From the NCBI GenBank assembly GCA_010672165.1, contig JAAHHN010000035.1, positions 1 to 39,953 of the forward strand: 39,953 nucleotides of DNA, in the 5' to 3' direction. Source of the stretch: Spirulina sp. SIO3F2 (GTDB lineage Bacteria > Cyanobacteriota > Cyanobacteriia > Cyanobacteriales > Spirulinaceae). A program made the position numbers and the translations under genes. The notes beneath the pieces were generated by a model. It saw only the letters and a list, made by a program, of their open reading frames with translations. It made no database searches and was not told where the DNA came from. Shown piece after piece: positions 16,181-24,496 of the stretch. How positions within the stretch are numbered: position 1 is the first letter of the stretch; the number at the start of each line of letters is the position of its first letter.

Positions 16181-16401
16181 ATATTTATCGCCTGATCAAT
16201 GAGAAAACGAACAAGCCGATGGCGAGATTGAGAACACCGGCGGAAACAGTATCAACAGCCTTAAATGTAAAGGAAAAGGATTAGGGTTGCGAGCCACAGG
16301 ACAGGGATTAGGCAAATCCTATGTCAGGATAAGCTGAGAGCAATGCTTACCGCCAGAGCAATCGTCGGGCGGTTACCCTGAGTGCGGCGTTTATGCCACT
16401 C
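16181..16401. other. Gene-decay zone without a recognisable gene
   Basis: Short open stretches only. One plus-strand stretch ending at the TGA near 16340 encodes a Gly-rich run (GKGLGLRATGQGLGKSY) without a start; I cannot identify it. Confidence 0.35.
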
Positions 16402-16512
16402 ATTCTAGAGCAAGGTCAAATTGTTGAAACGGGTCAGCATGAGGAATTACTGACTCAAAATGGCATCTATGCTACTCTCTGGCTGAGTCCAAATAGGGGA
16501 CTGAGGGGATAA
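16402..16512 (+). pseudogene. ABC exporter C-terminal fragment
   Basis: 36 codons reading ILEQGQIVETGQHEELL, then TQNGIYATLWL to a TAA stop. The pattern VLEQGQIVE-x-G-x-HEELL-x-x-x-G-x-Y-x-x-L is the standard C-terminus just after the H-loop of ABC exporter ATPases. Sequence just upstream encodes RLP-x-VRR in another frame, resembling the HRLSTVR switch region, so the remnant extends a little further but is frameshifted. Confidence 0.7.
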
Positions 16513-16877
16513 TTCTCACTAATGGTATTTCGTTGAATTTTTGAATAAGGCAGAGTCTGACACTATTTTAGAGACAATATCAATGCTTGAGTTGTGATTA
16601 TGGCAATTCATACCTGATATCTCAGAAATATTGCTGTTATTTGCGAAGGGCGCTATAACAGTGGGCGAATAAACATTTCTCTAGCAGATTGAAATTGACA
16701 TCCAAACCCAAATCCAACATGGCAAAGCTGCCGAATCAGGCTATCATGGGCTAGGCTTGCACTGAGCACTGTGCAGAAGCAAATTTTCCCCAACAAACCC
16801 CCAACCCATCACTCCCGGATAAGGTGTAATTAAATCCAGAACTTTGGGGTGCTCAATTTAGGACTTTAAAGACGTTG
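16513..16877. other. Region upstream of pipX, no gene seen
   Basis: 365 bases with no coding pattern. It must contain the pipX promoter unless transcription enters from further upstream. I did not find a convincing NtcA site (GTA-N8-TAC). Confidence 0.35.
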
Positions 16878-17147
16878 ATGCAGGGTAACGAGACCTATCT
16901 TAATCATCCAACTTTTGGACTGTTGTTTCGGATTTGTTCAGTGGGTGAGGGTCAAGAACTCTTCACTACACTCTATGCCCAGCGCCTATTCTTTGTGGTA
17001 GCCCAAGGCACAGTCGGCGTTGATTTTGAACCCTTGGGTCGCTCAGAAGCTCGCCTGATGGTAGAGAATCGCTTACGACAGCTACGTAGAACTGGCGTAA
17101 ATGCCGAATACAAGGCCCTAGATGTGATTTATCGACAAACGTTCTAG
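16878..17147 (+). CDS. pipX: PipX, PII-interacting NtcA co-activator
   Basis: 89 residues. PipX binds either the PII protein (GlnB) or the nitrogen regulator NtcA depending on ADP/ATP and 2-oxoglutarate, and boosts NtcA-dependent transcription. The sequence matches along its length: ETYLNHPTFGLL, then ICSVGEGQELFTTLYAQRLFFVV (Tudor-like domain), FEPLGRSEARLMVENRLRQLRR and a C-terminal helix ending in QTF. ATG 16878 is chosen; a TTG one codon earlier (16875) is less likely. pipY starts 18 bases after the stop, the widely conserved pipX-pipY arrangement. Confidence 0.95.
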   Translation: MQGNETYLNHPTFGLLFRICSVGEGQELFTTLYAQRLFFVVAQGTVGVDFEPLGRSEARLMVENRLRQLRRTGVNAEYKALDVIYRQTF

Positions 17148-17165
17148 TGGGGCTTGAGAGAGAAT

Positions 17166-17840
17166 ATGAACGCGATCGCCGAACGTCTCACCCAGGTTCG
17201 CAGTCAGATTCCCCCTCAGGTTCGTCTGATAGCAGTCAGTAAGACTTTCCCGGCTGAGGCAATTCGTCAGGCCTACCACGCTGGCATCCGTGATTTTGGC
17301 GAAAGTCGCATTCAAGAGGCTGCGGAAAAACAGCAAGCCTTAGCGGATTTAACGGATATTTGTTGGCATTTCATTGGCCGTTTGCAAAGCAATAAAGCCA
17401 AGAAAGCGATCGCCCAATTTGATTGGATTCACACCTGCGATAGCCTTAAACTGGCGCTACGGCTCGATCGCTTAGGGGGTGAATTGGGTAAAGTTCCCAA
17501 GCTCTGTCTTCAGGTCAAGCTGCGCCCTGATCCCAATAAACAAGGCTGGACGCCAGAACAGCTCGCAGTGGACTTGGCGACTTTAGATACCTGTCTGCAT
17601 CTTGATATTCAGGGTTTGATGACAATTTTACCCTTGGGACTCAACGAGAGAGAAATCTTAGCAACCTTCCAGTCAGTTCAGGCATTAGCTTTAGAGTTGC
17701 AGCAGCAATCCTGGCAACGGGTACAAATGCAAGAACTCTCCATGGGCATGTCTAATGACTATGCAATTGCCATTCAAGCCGGAGCCACAATGGTGCGGTT
17801 GGGGCGGATTATTTTTGGTGAACGGGAGTTACTGATTTAA
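17166..17840 (+). CDS. pipY: PipY, YggS/PLPBP-family PLP-binding protein
   Basis: 224 residues from ATG 17166; a TTG at 17154 would add four. Single-domain PLP-binding TIM-barrel protein acting in vitamin B6 homeostasis, without known enzyme activity. The PLP-lysine strand LIAVSKTFPAEAIRQAYHAG carries the conserved Lys; also visible are FGESRIQEA (normally FGENR/Y-x-QE), WHFIGRLQSNK, LMTI at the MG/MT position, and the phosphate-binding ending ELSMGMSNDY...GATMVRLGRIIFGER. The change from GENR to GESR in FGESR is shared by some cyanobacterial PipY proteins. It forms an operon with pipX upstream. Confidence 0.94.
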   Translation: MNAIAERLTQVRSQIPPQVRLIAVSKTFPAEAIRQAYHAGIRDFGESRIQEAAEKQQALADLTDICWHFIGRLQSNKAKKAIAQFDWIHTCDSLKLALRLDRLGGELGKVPKLCLQVKLRPDPNKQGWTPEQLAVDLATLDTCLHLDIQGLMTILPLGLNEREILATFQSVQALALELQQQSWQRVQMQELSMGMSNDYAIAIQAGATMVRLGRIIFGERELLI

Positions 17841-17965
17841 AATCTAGATTCTGAGGCAAAACGACGCTATGATGTGATCGACTCAAAACCATAACGATCA
17901 ATATTACTAAAATAAGTATTGATACTTTGGAGCAGTAGCAGCAGATCAGCAAAGAGGTACGGTGG

Positions 17966-18625
17966 ATGAATACGATTTTCAATCGCATTAAAGATATTAT
18001 GGTCGGCCCCGACGAATCCGAAGAATACGAGTATTATGAAGAGGATATGGCGGGCAACGATTATCAAACCCTCTATCAGCAAGAAAATCAACCTGAAGCG
18101 TTAGCAGAGTCGGAACGCCAGCGTCCTCGTCGAACTCGTGAGCGTCCAGCTATGCCAGCGGCGGCTGATAGCACTGCCAATACCCTATCTCAACCGTCAA
18201 CAACCGTAACACCAACAGCAGCGAGGAGTAATGTGATTGGAATGCCCGGATCAGCCAATGGAATTTCTGAGGTAGTTGTCATTGAGCCTCGCTCTTTTGA
18301 GGAAATGCCCCAAGTGATTCAAGCTCTGCGGGAGCGTAAGTCAGTGGTGTTGAATCTGACAATTATTGACCCTGATGAAGCCCAGCGTGCCGTGGACTTT
18401 GTGGCAGGTGGAACCTATGCGATTGATGGTCATCAGGAACGGATTGGTGAGAGCATCTTCCTATTCACCCCGAGTTGTGTCCAGGTTAGCACCCAAGCGC
18501 CCAATGTCATGGTGCAAGATCTGTCTGCAAGCAGCGCGGCTCCGGGTACGGTTCGCCCTACTGCCCAACCCCAACCGGCACAGGCAGCAAATTGGGCACT
18601 TGATCCGAATCGATTGGCTCAATAG
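17966..18625 (+). CDS. sepF: Cell division protein SepF (Cdv2)
   Basis: 219 residues. SepF anchors and bundles FtsZ at the division site. An N-terminal amphipathic helix ([14 protein letters not shown]) for membrane binding is followed by an acidic stretch and a variable linker rich in Pro/Thr/Ala (about 45-95), then the conserved SepF core at about 100-190: [69 protein letters not shown]. The tail is Pro/Ala-rich. It lies between pipY and proC, as in many cyanobacteria. A hairpin between sepF and proC could attenuate readthrough. Confidence 0.94.
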   Translation: MNTIFNRIKDIMVGPDESEEYEYYEEDMAGNDYQTLYQQENQPEALAESERQRPRRTRERPAMPAAADSTANTLSQPSTTVTPTAARSNVIGMPGSANGISEVVVIEPRSFEEMPQVIQALRERKSVVLNLTIIDPDEAQRAVDFVAGGTYAIDGHQERIGESIFLFTPSCVQVSTQAPNVMVQDLSASSAAPGTVRPTAQPQPAQAANWALDPNRLAQ

Positions 18626-18656
18626 CTCGAAAAGATTACTTGGAGCAATTATTAAG

Positions 18657-18691
18657 GTAGGGGAGGGTTTTAAGCCCTCCCCTACTGTTTT
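18657..18691 (+). terminator. Hairpin between sepF and proC (terminator or attenuator)
   Basis: A perfect 11-bp stem, GTAGGGGAGGG (18657-18667) with CCCTCCCCTAC (18675-18685), loop of 7, followed by TGTTTT. The T run is short, so termination may be partial. Confidence 0.55.
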
Positions 18692-18734
18692 GGTGATGAA
18701 ATAGAGAATTGAGCAACTCAAGATCTAGATTTTT

Positions 18735-19544
18735 ATGACTGCAACATATCAACTGGGTTTAATCGGGGGAGGAGTAATGGGTGAGGCGTTGCTGTCGCGC
18801 CTGTTACAACAACAGGTTTACACACCGGATCAGGTCATTGTTAGTGAACTGCTCCCAGCGCGTCGAGATTACCTCAAGGGTGAATATCAGGTGGCGGTCA
18901 CGGATGCTAATGCAGCCGCGATCGCTTCTGATACGGTACTTTTGGCCATCAAACCCCAAGTTTTGAAAGCGGTTACGGAAGCATTACCCGCCACAACCTA
19001 TGCCCACAAACCTTTATTGCTCTCAATCCTGGCCGGTGTTCCCCTCGCTCGTCTGGCGGCAGGCTTTCCAGACTGCCCTGTGATTCGCGCAATGCCCAAT
19101 ACCCCTGCCATTGTGGGGGCAGGCACAACCGCGATCGCGCCGGGTCAGCAGGTGACAGCCGAGCAGCTTGAACAGGCCAAGACTATCTTTGGTGCGGTAG
19201 GGACAGTGGTTGAAGTCGCTGAATCTTTAATGGATGCAGTAACTGGAGTCTCTGGTTCGGGTCCAGCGTTTGTCGCGCTAATGGTAGAGTCTCTCTCCGA
19301 CGGCGGAGTGGCGGCGGGTTTGCCCCGCCCGATCGCCAACAACTTAGCCCAACAGACTGTTTTGGGCACTGCCCAATTACTGGTTGATAGTGGGCTGCAT
19401 CCCGGGCAACTCAAAGATCGCGTCACCAGTCCTGGCGGTACAACCATTGCTGGGGTAGCGACTTTAGAACAGCATGGGTTTCGTGCTGCGGTTATTGAGG
19501 CGGTACAGGCAGCAGCAACGCGATCGCAGGAACTAGGTGGTTGA
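18735..19544 (+). CDS. proC: Pyrroline-5-carboxylate reductase
   Basis: 269 residues. Last step of proline synthesis: reduces pyrroline-5-carboxylate with NAD(P)H. The N-terminal Rossmann motif LIGGGVMGEALL is at residues 8-19; MPNTPAIVGAGTTAI and the signature region GVSGSGPAFVALMVESLSDGGVAAGLPRPIA (about 170-200) are present, followed by the dimerisation segment HPGQLKDRVTSPGGTTIAG that defines the family. Full length. It follows sepF by 109 bases and is the last gene of the pipX-pipY-sepF-proC block. A large palindromic repeat lies 50 bases downstream. Confidence 0.96.
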   Translation: MTATYQLGLIGGGVMGEALLSRLLQQQVYTPDQVIVSELLPARRDYLKGEYQVAVTDANAAAIASDTVLLAIKPQVLKAVTEALPATTYAHKPLLLSILAGVPLARLAAGFPDCPVIRAMPNTPAIVGAGTTAIAPGQQVTAEQLEQAKTIFGAVGTVVEVAESLMDAVTGVSGSGPAFVALMVESLSDGGVAAGLPRPIANNLAQQTVLGTAQLLVDSGLHPGQLKDRVTSPGGTTIAGVATLEQHGFRAAVIEAVQAAATRSQELGG

Positions 19545-19593
19545 GCCAGCCTATTATCACCACATCAATCGTACATTATTGGTTAACAACAGA

Positions 19594-19704
19594 GACCCGA
19601 ACCACCTCTCCCTGCGGTTACTCCTCCCAGGAGGAGATTCTTCGTTAGAAATCTACTCTTGGGAGGGGTGGTCAAGCGTAGCGCTGACTGGGGTGGGTCG
19701 GGTC
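19594..19704. repeat. Large palindromic repeat after proC
   Basis: The ends GACCCGAACCACC (19594-19606) and GGTGGGTCGGGTC (19692-19704) are inverted with one mismatch. Inside, further arms pair (CTCCTCCCAGGAG region with CTCTTGGGAGG region; AGATTCT with AGAAATCT), giving a long cruciform-like structure. Its right half (19654-19703) is shared with 29011-29060. Confidence 0.65.
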
Positions 19705-19723
19705 TATATAGCCAACTTAACCC

Positions 19724-20497
19724 TTAAGCTCGTTTTTTACGCTTCAACCAAATCCCACCGCCTAGAGCGCCAAGCATTGCCAGCATCGAGCCTGGCTCAG
19801 GAACCGCTTCAGTCTGTGGTGACTGGGATGCAGGTGGGTTAAGCGCCGTAAGTTTGGCATAAAGGAACGCATCACTGTTGCCTCCTTCCTGGGAAATAAA
19901 TTCATCGACTAAAGCACCGCCCACAGAAGCGCTAAAGCCAATTAGCTCCAGAGTATATTCAATTTCATCCAGAAAGAAGCTCTCGGAAGCGATCGCATTA
20001 GTCCAGGTGATGCGATCGGCGCAGGCAGTGACACTGAAGTAAGCACAAGTCCCTTCTTGGTTTGGTGTCTCTTCAATATCGAGGGCATAGTTAAAGGATT
20101 TAACCCCTACCCCTTCAAAATCTAAATTCAAGCTCAGATCCACCTGACCCGGCGCACCATACCAAATGGTTTTGTTGTAATGACGCAGGCGACCAAGGTT
20201 AAACACTTCACCCACTTCCATTTCAGTTGTGCCTGTGCCTAAAAACCCTAAACCGCTTTTACCGCCTGTTTCCACCCAGTAAGCGGGAAACCCCCAACGA
20301 ATTTGGTTTTCTTGGTTAACCGTTTGATATTCAATAAACGCGCCCCCGTCGGGATTACTCCAAGTCCCTGTGGTGGAGTTGAGGGTAATCGCCTGGGCAG
20401 CAGGGGCAAGATTGGCGAGGGAAAGCGTTAGAGCTGTCGCGCCGAGAACAGTGGCCAGTGGTTGATGATGGGAAGTGGGGCGGTTGGAAATCAGCAT
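19724..20497 (-). CDS. PEP-CTERM protein with choice-of-anchor K-like domain
   Basis: 257 residues. N-terminal signal peptide (ATVLGATALTLSLANLAPAAQA, cleavage near residue 36). The mature domain begins ITLNSTTGTWSNPDGG and contains EYQTVNQENQIRWG and KSGLGFLGTG, patterns I associate with the choice-of-anchor K class. The C-terminus is a textbook PEP-CTERM signal: VPEPGS, a 15-residue hydrophobic helix (MLAMLGALGGGIWL) and a basic tail KRKKRA, recognised by an exosortase for attachment or export through the outer layers. No exosortase gene is in this window. It lies convergent with proC and upstream of nothing co-transcribed. Confidence 0.85.
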   Translation of the reverse strand: MLISNRPTSHHQPLATVLGATALTLSLANLAPAAQAITLNSTTGTWSNPDGGAFIEYQTVNQENQIRWGFPAYWVETGGKSGLGFLGTGTTEMEVGEVFNLGRLRHYNKTIWYGAPGQVDLSLNLDFEGVGVKSFNYALDIEETPNQEGTCAYFSVTACADRITWTNAIASESFFLDEIEYTLELIGFSASVGGALVDEFISQEGGNSDAFLYAKLTALNPPASQSPQTEAVPEPGSMLAMLGALGGGIWLKRKKRA

Positions 20498-20624
20498 GAT
20501 GTGAAGAGCGATGAAAATCTGCGCAATATTTGAGTTGAACTAAGGGAAAAGACGCTGCTCCCTTGAGCGTGTTGCTGAGGTTTTGCCAGCTCTGCGACTG
20601 GCACAAGGAATGGAATGGTTTCAC

Positions 20625-21092
20625 CTAGCGTGGTGGGAAGGGAGCATCGCCCATCTGCTCACTGATGATGTTACGCATTTCTGTTTTTTGGTCTTCGGTG
20701 AGGATGGATTGGGCCCGCATCAGATAGGGAACCACCTTGCCTGCGACGTTCTGGATGGTTTCCGGCGATAAGTCCATCTCACCCATAGCATCAAAGGGCG
20801 AACCGCCTCCCTGCATCTTTGCTACCATTTCGGCCATTTGTTCCGGGGTAAAGGCTTCAGAGAAGGCTTCAAGCGCCAATGCTTGGAATTGAGACTTTTG
20901 GTCGTCCGTAAGGTTGAGGCGGGTTTCGACTTCGCCCATTGTTGCCATCAGGTCTTCAATCGAGAGTTCCGGGGCAGCCGCTTCACCGGGTGAGGGGGGT
21001 GAGGGTGGTTGGGGAATTGCTTGGGCAGCGAAGGGGCAAAGAGCAGCGGTGAAGAGGGCGGCGGTGGAAAGAGCAAGCAGTTGGCGTTTCAT
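20625..21092 (-). CDS. Secreted LTxxQ-motif (Spy/CpxP-like) protein
   Basis: 155 residues. A signal peptide covers residues 1-25 (LALSTAALFTAALCPFAAQA), followed by a Pro-rich spacer, then a helical domain with two LTxxQ motifs: LNLTDDQKSQFQAL and SILTEDQKTEMRNI. This spacing is typical of periplasmic Spy/CpxP-like chaperone or stress sensors. Met/Gln-rich helical segment between (EQMAEMVAKMQGG). The role in cyanobacteria is not established. It is on the same strand as the PEP-CTERM gene, 127 bases upstream, so the two could be co-transcribed. Confidence 0.72.
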   Translation of the reverse strand: MKRQLLALSTAALFTAALCPFAAQAIPQPPSPPSPGEAAAPELSIEDLMATMGEVETRLNLTDDQKSQFQALALEAFSEAFTPEQMAEMVAKMQGGGSPFDAMGEMDLSPETIQNVAGKVVPYLMRAQSILTEDQKTEMRNIISEQMGDAPFPPR

Positions 21093-21286
21093 AAGTCAGT
21101 CCAAGTTAGTTGTGTCAGGTGAGCCGATCGCGGAATCGCAGACCAGAAAAGCGATCGAGCGGATTCGTTGGGGTTCACAATTTCAATAGTAGGGACTGCC
21201 TCGGGGACTGTCAGGGGTAAAAAGTGGCCTGAATGGTGGCCTGTAGAATTGGTTTTTAAACTCAAAAGTCATCTTTGTCCCTCTTG

Positions 21287-21324
21287 TTTGCAATAAGCCC
21301 ACTTAAATCGATGCTTATTGCAAA
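21287..21324. repeat. Perfect 12-bp inverted repeat
   Basis: TTTGCAATAAGC and its exact reverse complement are separated by 14 bases. There is no T tract on either side, so a terminator is unlikely; it may be a protein-binding site or a mobile element relic. Confidence 0.6.
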
Positions 21325-21387
21325 AAATCGAGAATATGCGTTTACCCTAACCCCGTAGGTTACTCTGATGGGCGGTGGAGCAGAGAT

Positions 21388-21804
21388 TTGGTTGTGGGGG
21401 GTGTGGATTTGGAGTTGGCAGGTTGGTGGCGGAGACTGAAGGTCTGGATATGGTTGGCTACGAAGCGAAAAACTCATCGCATTATCAGTTTTCAGATTGG
21501 TGCTCGAACAGGGAAGTCAGCCGGATTCCTGTGGGAATCTTTGCCCAAAAGATATCGAGAGAATTCAATCTGCTATACAGATGAGCTGAAATCTTATCAA
21601 TCTGCGATTCCTGCCAACCAATATCGAGTTTTTGGTCAATAATCAGGTCAAGCCAACCACATTGAAAGATTTAACAATACAATTAGGCACAGAGTTTTAT
21701 GGCTTGTCCGTGATACTTTGTCGTTCTCTAAAGACTTTTTGAATCATCGTAGTGCTACTTGGTTCTTTATTCATTGCTACAATGAGAACTTGCCAGAAAT
21801 TTAG
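21388..21804 (+). pseudogene. IS1-family transposase relic
   Basis: The frame reads KVWIWLATKRKTHRIISFQIGAR, then LWESLPKRYRENSICYTDELKSYQSAIP, an in-frame TAA at 21640-21642, and continues SGQANHIERFNNTIRHRV, then LVRDTLSFSKDFLNHRSATWFFIHCYN to a TAG at 21802. This is the C-terminal two thirds of the IS1-type DDE transposase (KVWIW...D-x-K, TNHIERFNNTLRQR, LSFSK, HxxxxxxFIHxYN). The N-terminal zinc-binding part is missing and the internal stop shows decay. No intact IS ends were identified around it. Confidence 0.85.
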
Positions 21805-22136
21805 TCTTTCACTACATATTAGTCTTTAACTACGGCGTTCATGCTCAGGAGCCAACAGCTTGATAATGGGAAACTCGAAAAATCCAGATTCTGAGCTAGA
21901 TTAGAACGAATCCTCGTTTTTCAGCTCTCGGAAATCATAAAAATAGCAATTAATCCAAATCCCCTTCAGTAGCTTACTCTTAAAAGGCGAAAATCTCCCA
22001 AAAGCAAAAAAGATTACAGCGATCGCCCCAAGAACCCAATTTACAATTTTGAAACCCCATCCACAGCCAACAGCTTTGGTGGCAAGATGGCAATAGCACC
22101 CAAACACAAAAGTATCGTTCCCCCTCCAGGAGATAC

Positions 22137-23468
22137 ATGTTAGTTAACTTCAAATTCACTGTTGCTCTAATCGGTTTACTGTTTGCGCCGCTGTTGGAAA
22201 TAGCTCCAGCAGTAGCACAAATTGATACCCACGAGTTTGAGGGGTTTGCAGATTGGTGCAAGAACCGAGAGCAGGTGATGCCTGAGGCGCAGCATACAGT
22301 TGAAGCATTACTAGTAGAGGCAGGGACAGAAGATTGCGATCGCGCCCATGATATTTTGAATGGTAAAACAGAGCTTTGGCTGTGGTTAGATGACAATAAA
22401 ATCCAAAATATTCAGCCTCTGGCCACCCTTCCCAATCTGCAAGTTCTCCGGCTAACCTTCAACGAAATCCAAGATATCTGCCCGCTTGCCAATCTCACCA
22501 ATCTGCGAGAACTTGAGCTGGGTGCTAATAATATTCAAGATATCCACCCGCTTGCCAATCTCACCAATCTGCAAAAACTTGAGCTAGGTGCTAATAACAT
22601 TCAAGATATCACCCCTCTCGCTCATCTTACTAACCTACAAGTGCTTGAACTAAGTCTCAATTTAGATAAACTTCAAGACATCACCCCTCTTACCACTCTA
22701 ACTAATTTACGAACGCTTCAGTTAGGTGGTAATAATATCCAAAATCTTCGCCCTTTGGCTGCTCTGACAAATCTTCAGACGCTTGACTTGTACGGGAACC
22801 AAATTATAGAAATTCGCTTCTTAGCTTCGCTCGACAATCTTCAAAGTCTCGATCTCAGAAATAATCAAATTGAGAATCTTCAGCCACTGACCGCTCTAGT
22901 CAATCTTCAAGATCTAGATCTGGGAGAGAATCCGGTTGAAGATTTTGATTCTTTGAGTGTGTTGAAAAATTTAGAAAAATTGGCGATCGATGGAAATCAG
23001 ATTATTGATATCCAGTTTTTAGCCTCTCTTACAAATCTCAAAAAGCTCAATTTAAGAAATAATCAGGTCGAGAATCTTGATCCCTTAACTTCACTTACTG
23101 ATCTGCAAGTACTGGATCTGGGAGGAAACCAAATTAGAGATATCAGCGCTCTGAGTTCATTGAAAAATCTAGAAAATTTGGCACTGGATAGAAACCAGAT
23201 TTTTGATATTCAGTCTCTAGCCTCTCTAAAAAATCTAAAGTATCTTTTTATTGCTTTGAACTTAATTCAAGATATCGAGGTACTTAATGATCTCAGTGAG
23301 CTGGAATTGATCCGGCTATATGGCAATCCGCTACGCGATCGGAATTGCCCACTTACGACTGTATCAATTTGTGACTTTAGAACCCGCCCTTTACAATATC
23401 AGTATACTACTAATCCTCTTAACTATTTTGACTCCATTGAACTTATTGATGCGATACCTGGCCCTTGA
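22137..23468 (+). CDS. Secreted leucine-rich repeat protein 1
   Basis: 443 residues. The signal peptide (residues 1-28, ending APAVAQ) is followed by a Cys-containing cap: IDTHEFEGFADWCKNREQ and TEDCDRAH. From about residue 80 to 420 there are some 15 LRRs of about 22 residues of the internalin type (LANLTNLQ-x-L-x-L-x-x-N-x-IQDI-x-P). The end (about 400-443) carries a C-terminal cap with two Cys. No membrane anchor, so it is probably periplasmic or released. LRR solenoids bind proteins or glycans; the target is unknown. It is in tandem with a clear paralogue 49 bases downstream. Confidence 0.85.
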   Translation: MLVNFKFTVALIGLLFAPLLEIAPAVAQIDTHEFEGFADWCKNREQVMPEAQHTVEALLVEAGTEDCDRAHDILNGKTELWLWLDDNKIQNIQPLATLPNLQVLRLTFNEIQDICPLANLTNLRELELGANNIQDIHPLANLTNLQKLELGANNIQDITPLAHLTNLQVLELSLNLDKLQDITPLTTLTNLRTLQLGGNNIQNLRPLAALTNLQTLDLYGNQIIEIRFLASLDNLQSLDLRNNQIENLQPLTALVNLQDLDLGENPVEDFDSLSVLKNLEKLAIDGNQIIDIQFLASLTNLKKLNLRNNQVENLDPLTSLTDLQVLDLGGNQIRDISALSSLKNLENLALDRNQIFDIQSLASLKNLKYLFIALNLIQDIEVLNDLSELELIRLYGNPLRDRNCPLTTVSICDFRTRPLQYQYTTNPLNYFDSIELIDAIPGP

Positions 23469-23517
23469 TAAACCTTGCCTTTAGCTACAAAGATAATTAA
23501 CGAACGAATTAAATCAA

Positions 23518-24450
23518 ATGGCACACACTTTATTCGATCTGAGCAGTATTGTTTGCGGTTTGTTGTCCATGCCGTTGCTGGGCATGACTCCAGCAGCAGC
23601 ACAAATTGATACCAGTGAGTTTACAGAGTTTGTGGATTGGTGTGAGAACCGAGAGCAGTTGACCTCTGAGGCACAGCATACGGTTAAGGTGTTGTTAGAG
23701 GTGGCAGAAACAGAAGATTGCGATCGCGCCCACCAATCTCTCACGACCCAAAAAGACCTTGTTCTGCTTGACGAGCGCTTTCAAGATATTCGGACCTTTG
23801 CAACGCTGATCAATTTGCGCTGGTTAGTTTTGAATATTACTGAAATCCAAGATTTAACACCGCTAGCGAACCTCACCAACTTGCAAAATCTTTCATTGCT
23901 TGGAAGTCAGATACAAGATCTCACTCCTCTAGAAAATCTTACCAACTTGCAAAATCTTTCATTATTTGGAAGTCAGATACGAGATCTAACTCCTCTAGAA
24001 AACCTTACCAACTTGCACAGTTTTTGGTTAACTGACAGTCCAGTACAGGATTTAACACCGCTAGCGAACCTCACCAACTTGCAAAATCTTTCATTGTCTG
24101 GAAATCAAATAAAAGATCTCACTCCTCTTGCTAATCTCACTCAACTACAAGAGCTTAGGCTAACCCAAAACAAGATCAAAAATCTAAAGCCTCTTGTGAA
24201 TCTCACCGATCTACGAAAACTCACATTAGGGTCTAATGAAATTCAAGATCTAACACCATTAGCAACTCTCAATAATTTGCAAGACCTTTGGCTGTATGAA
24301 AATGAAATTCAAGATCTAGCACCGCTAGTGAATCTCTCTAACTTAAAAAAGCTGTGGTTATATGACAATCCATTTCTTGAGACAGATTCAGAGCCAACAT
24401 GTCCAGTTCAGCCAGAATCAATTTGTGTGTTTGAGAAACCATCACTTTAA
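23518..24450 (+). CDS. Secreted leucine-rich repeat protein 2
   Basis: 310 residues, paralogue of the preceding gene: same signal-peptide type (ending TPAAAQ), the same cap (IDTSEFTEFVDWCENREQL..., ETEDCDRAHQSL) and the same 22-residue repeat (LTPLANLTNLQNLSLSGNQIKD), about 10 units, then a Cys-containing cap (EPTCPVQPESICVFE). Two 48-bp stretches (23851-23898 and 24049-24096) are identical and 198 bases apart, exactly three repeats, showing recent internal duplication. The neighbouring GT4 gene starts 46 bases downstream, so they may be co-transcribed. Confidence 0.84.
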   Translation: MAHTLFDLSSIVCGLLSMPLLGMTPAAAQIDTSEFTEFVDWCENREQLTSEAQHTVKVLLEVAETEDCDRAHQSLTTQKDLVLLDERFQDIRTFATLINLRWLVLNITEIQDLTPLANLTNLQNLSLLGSQIQDLTPLENLTNLQNLSLFGSQIRDLTPLENLTNLHSFWLTDSPVQDLTPLANLTNLQNLSLSGNQIKDLTPLANLTQLQELRLTQNKIKNLKPLVNLTDLRKLTLGSNEIQDLTPLATLNNLQDLWLYENEIQDLAPLVNLSNLKKLWLYDNPFLETDSEPTCPVQPESICVFEKPSL

Positions 24451-24496
24451 AATCACTTCCTCCTGAACTAAAAATTCTCTTGATACGACCACCCAA

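Larger units (their letters stand above)
21093..22136. other. 1-kb gap with inverted repeat and IS1 relic
   Basis: Contains a perfect 12-bp inverted repeat, TTTGCAATAAGC (21287-21298) with GCTTATTGCAAA (21313-21324), 14-base loop, no T run, and the IS1-type transposase relic listed separately. The stretch 21805-22136 shows nothing coding; AGGAG near 22126 is a plausible ribosome site for the LRR gene at 22137. Confidence 0.5.

Noticed and set aside
21287-21324. 12-bp inverted repeat considered as a terminator
   Set aside because: No T run on either strand and no gene ends next to it in the right orientation.
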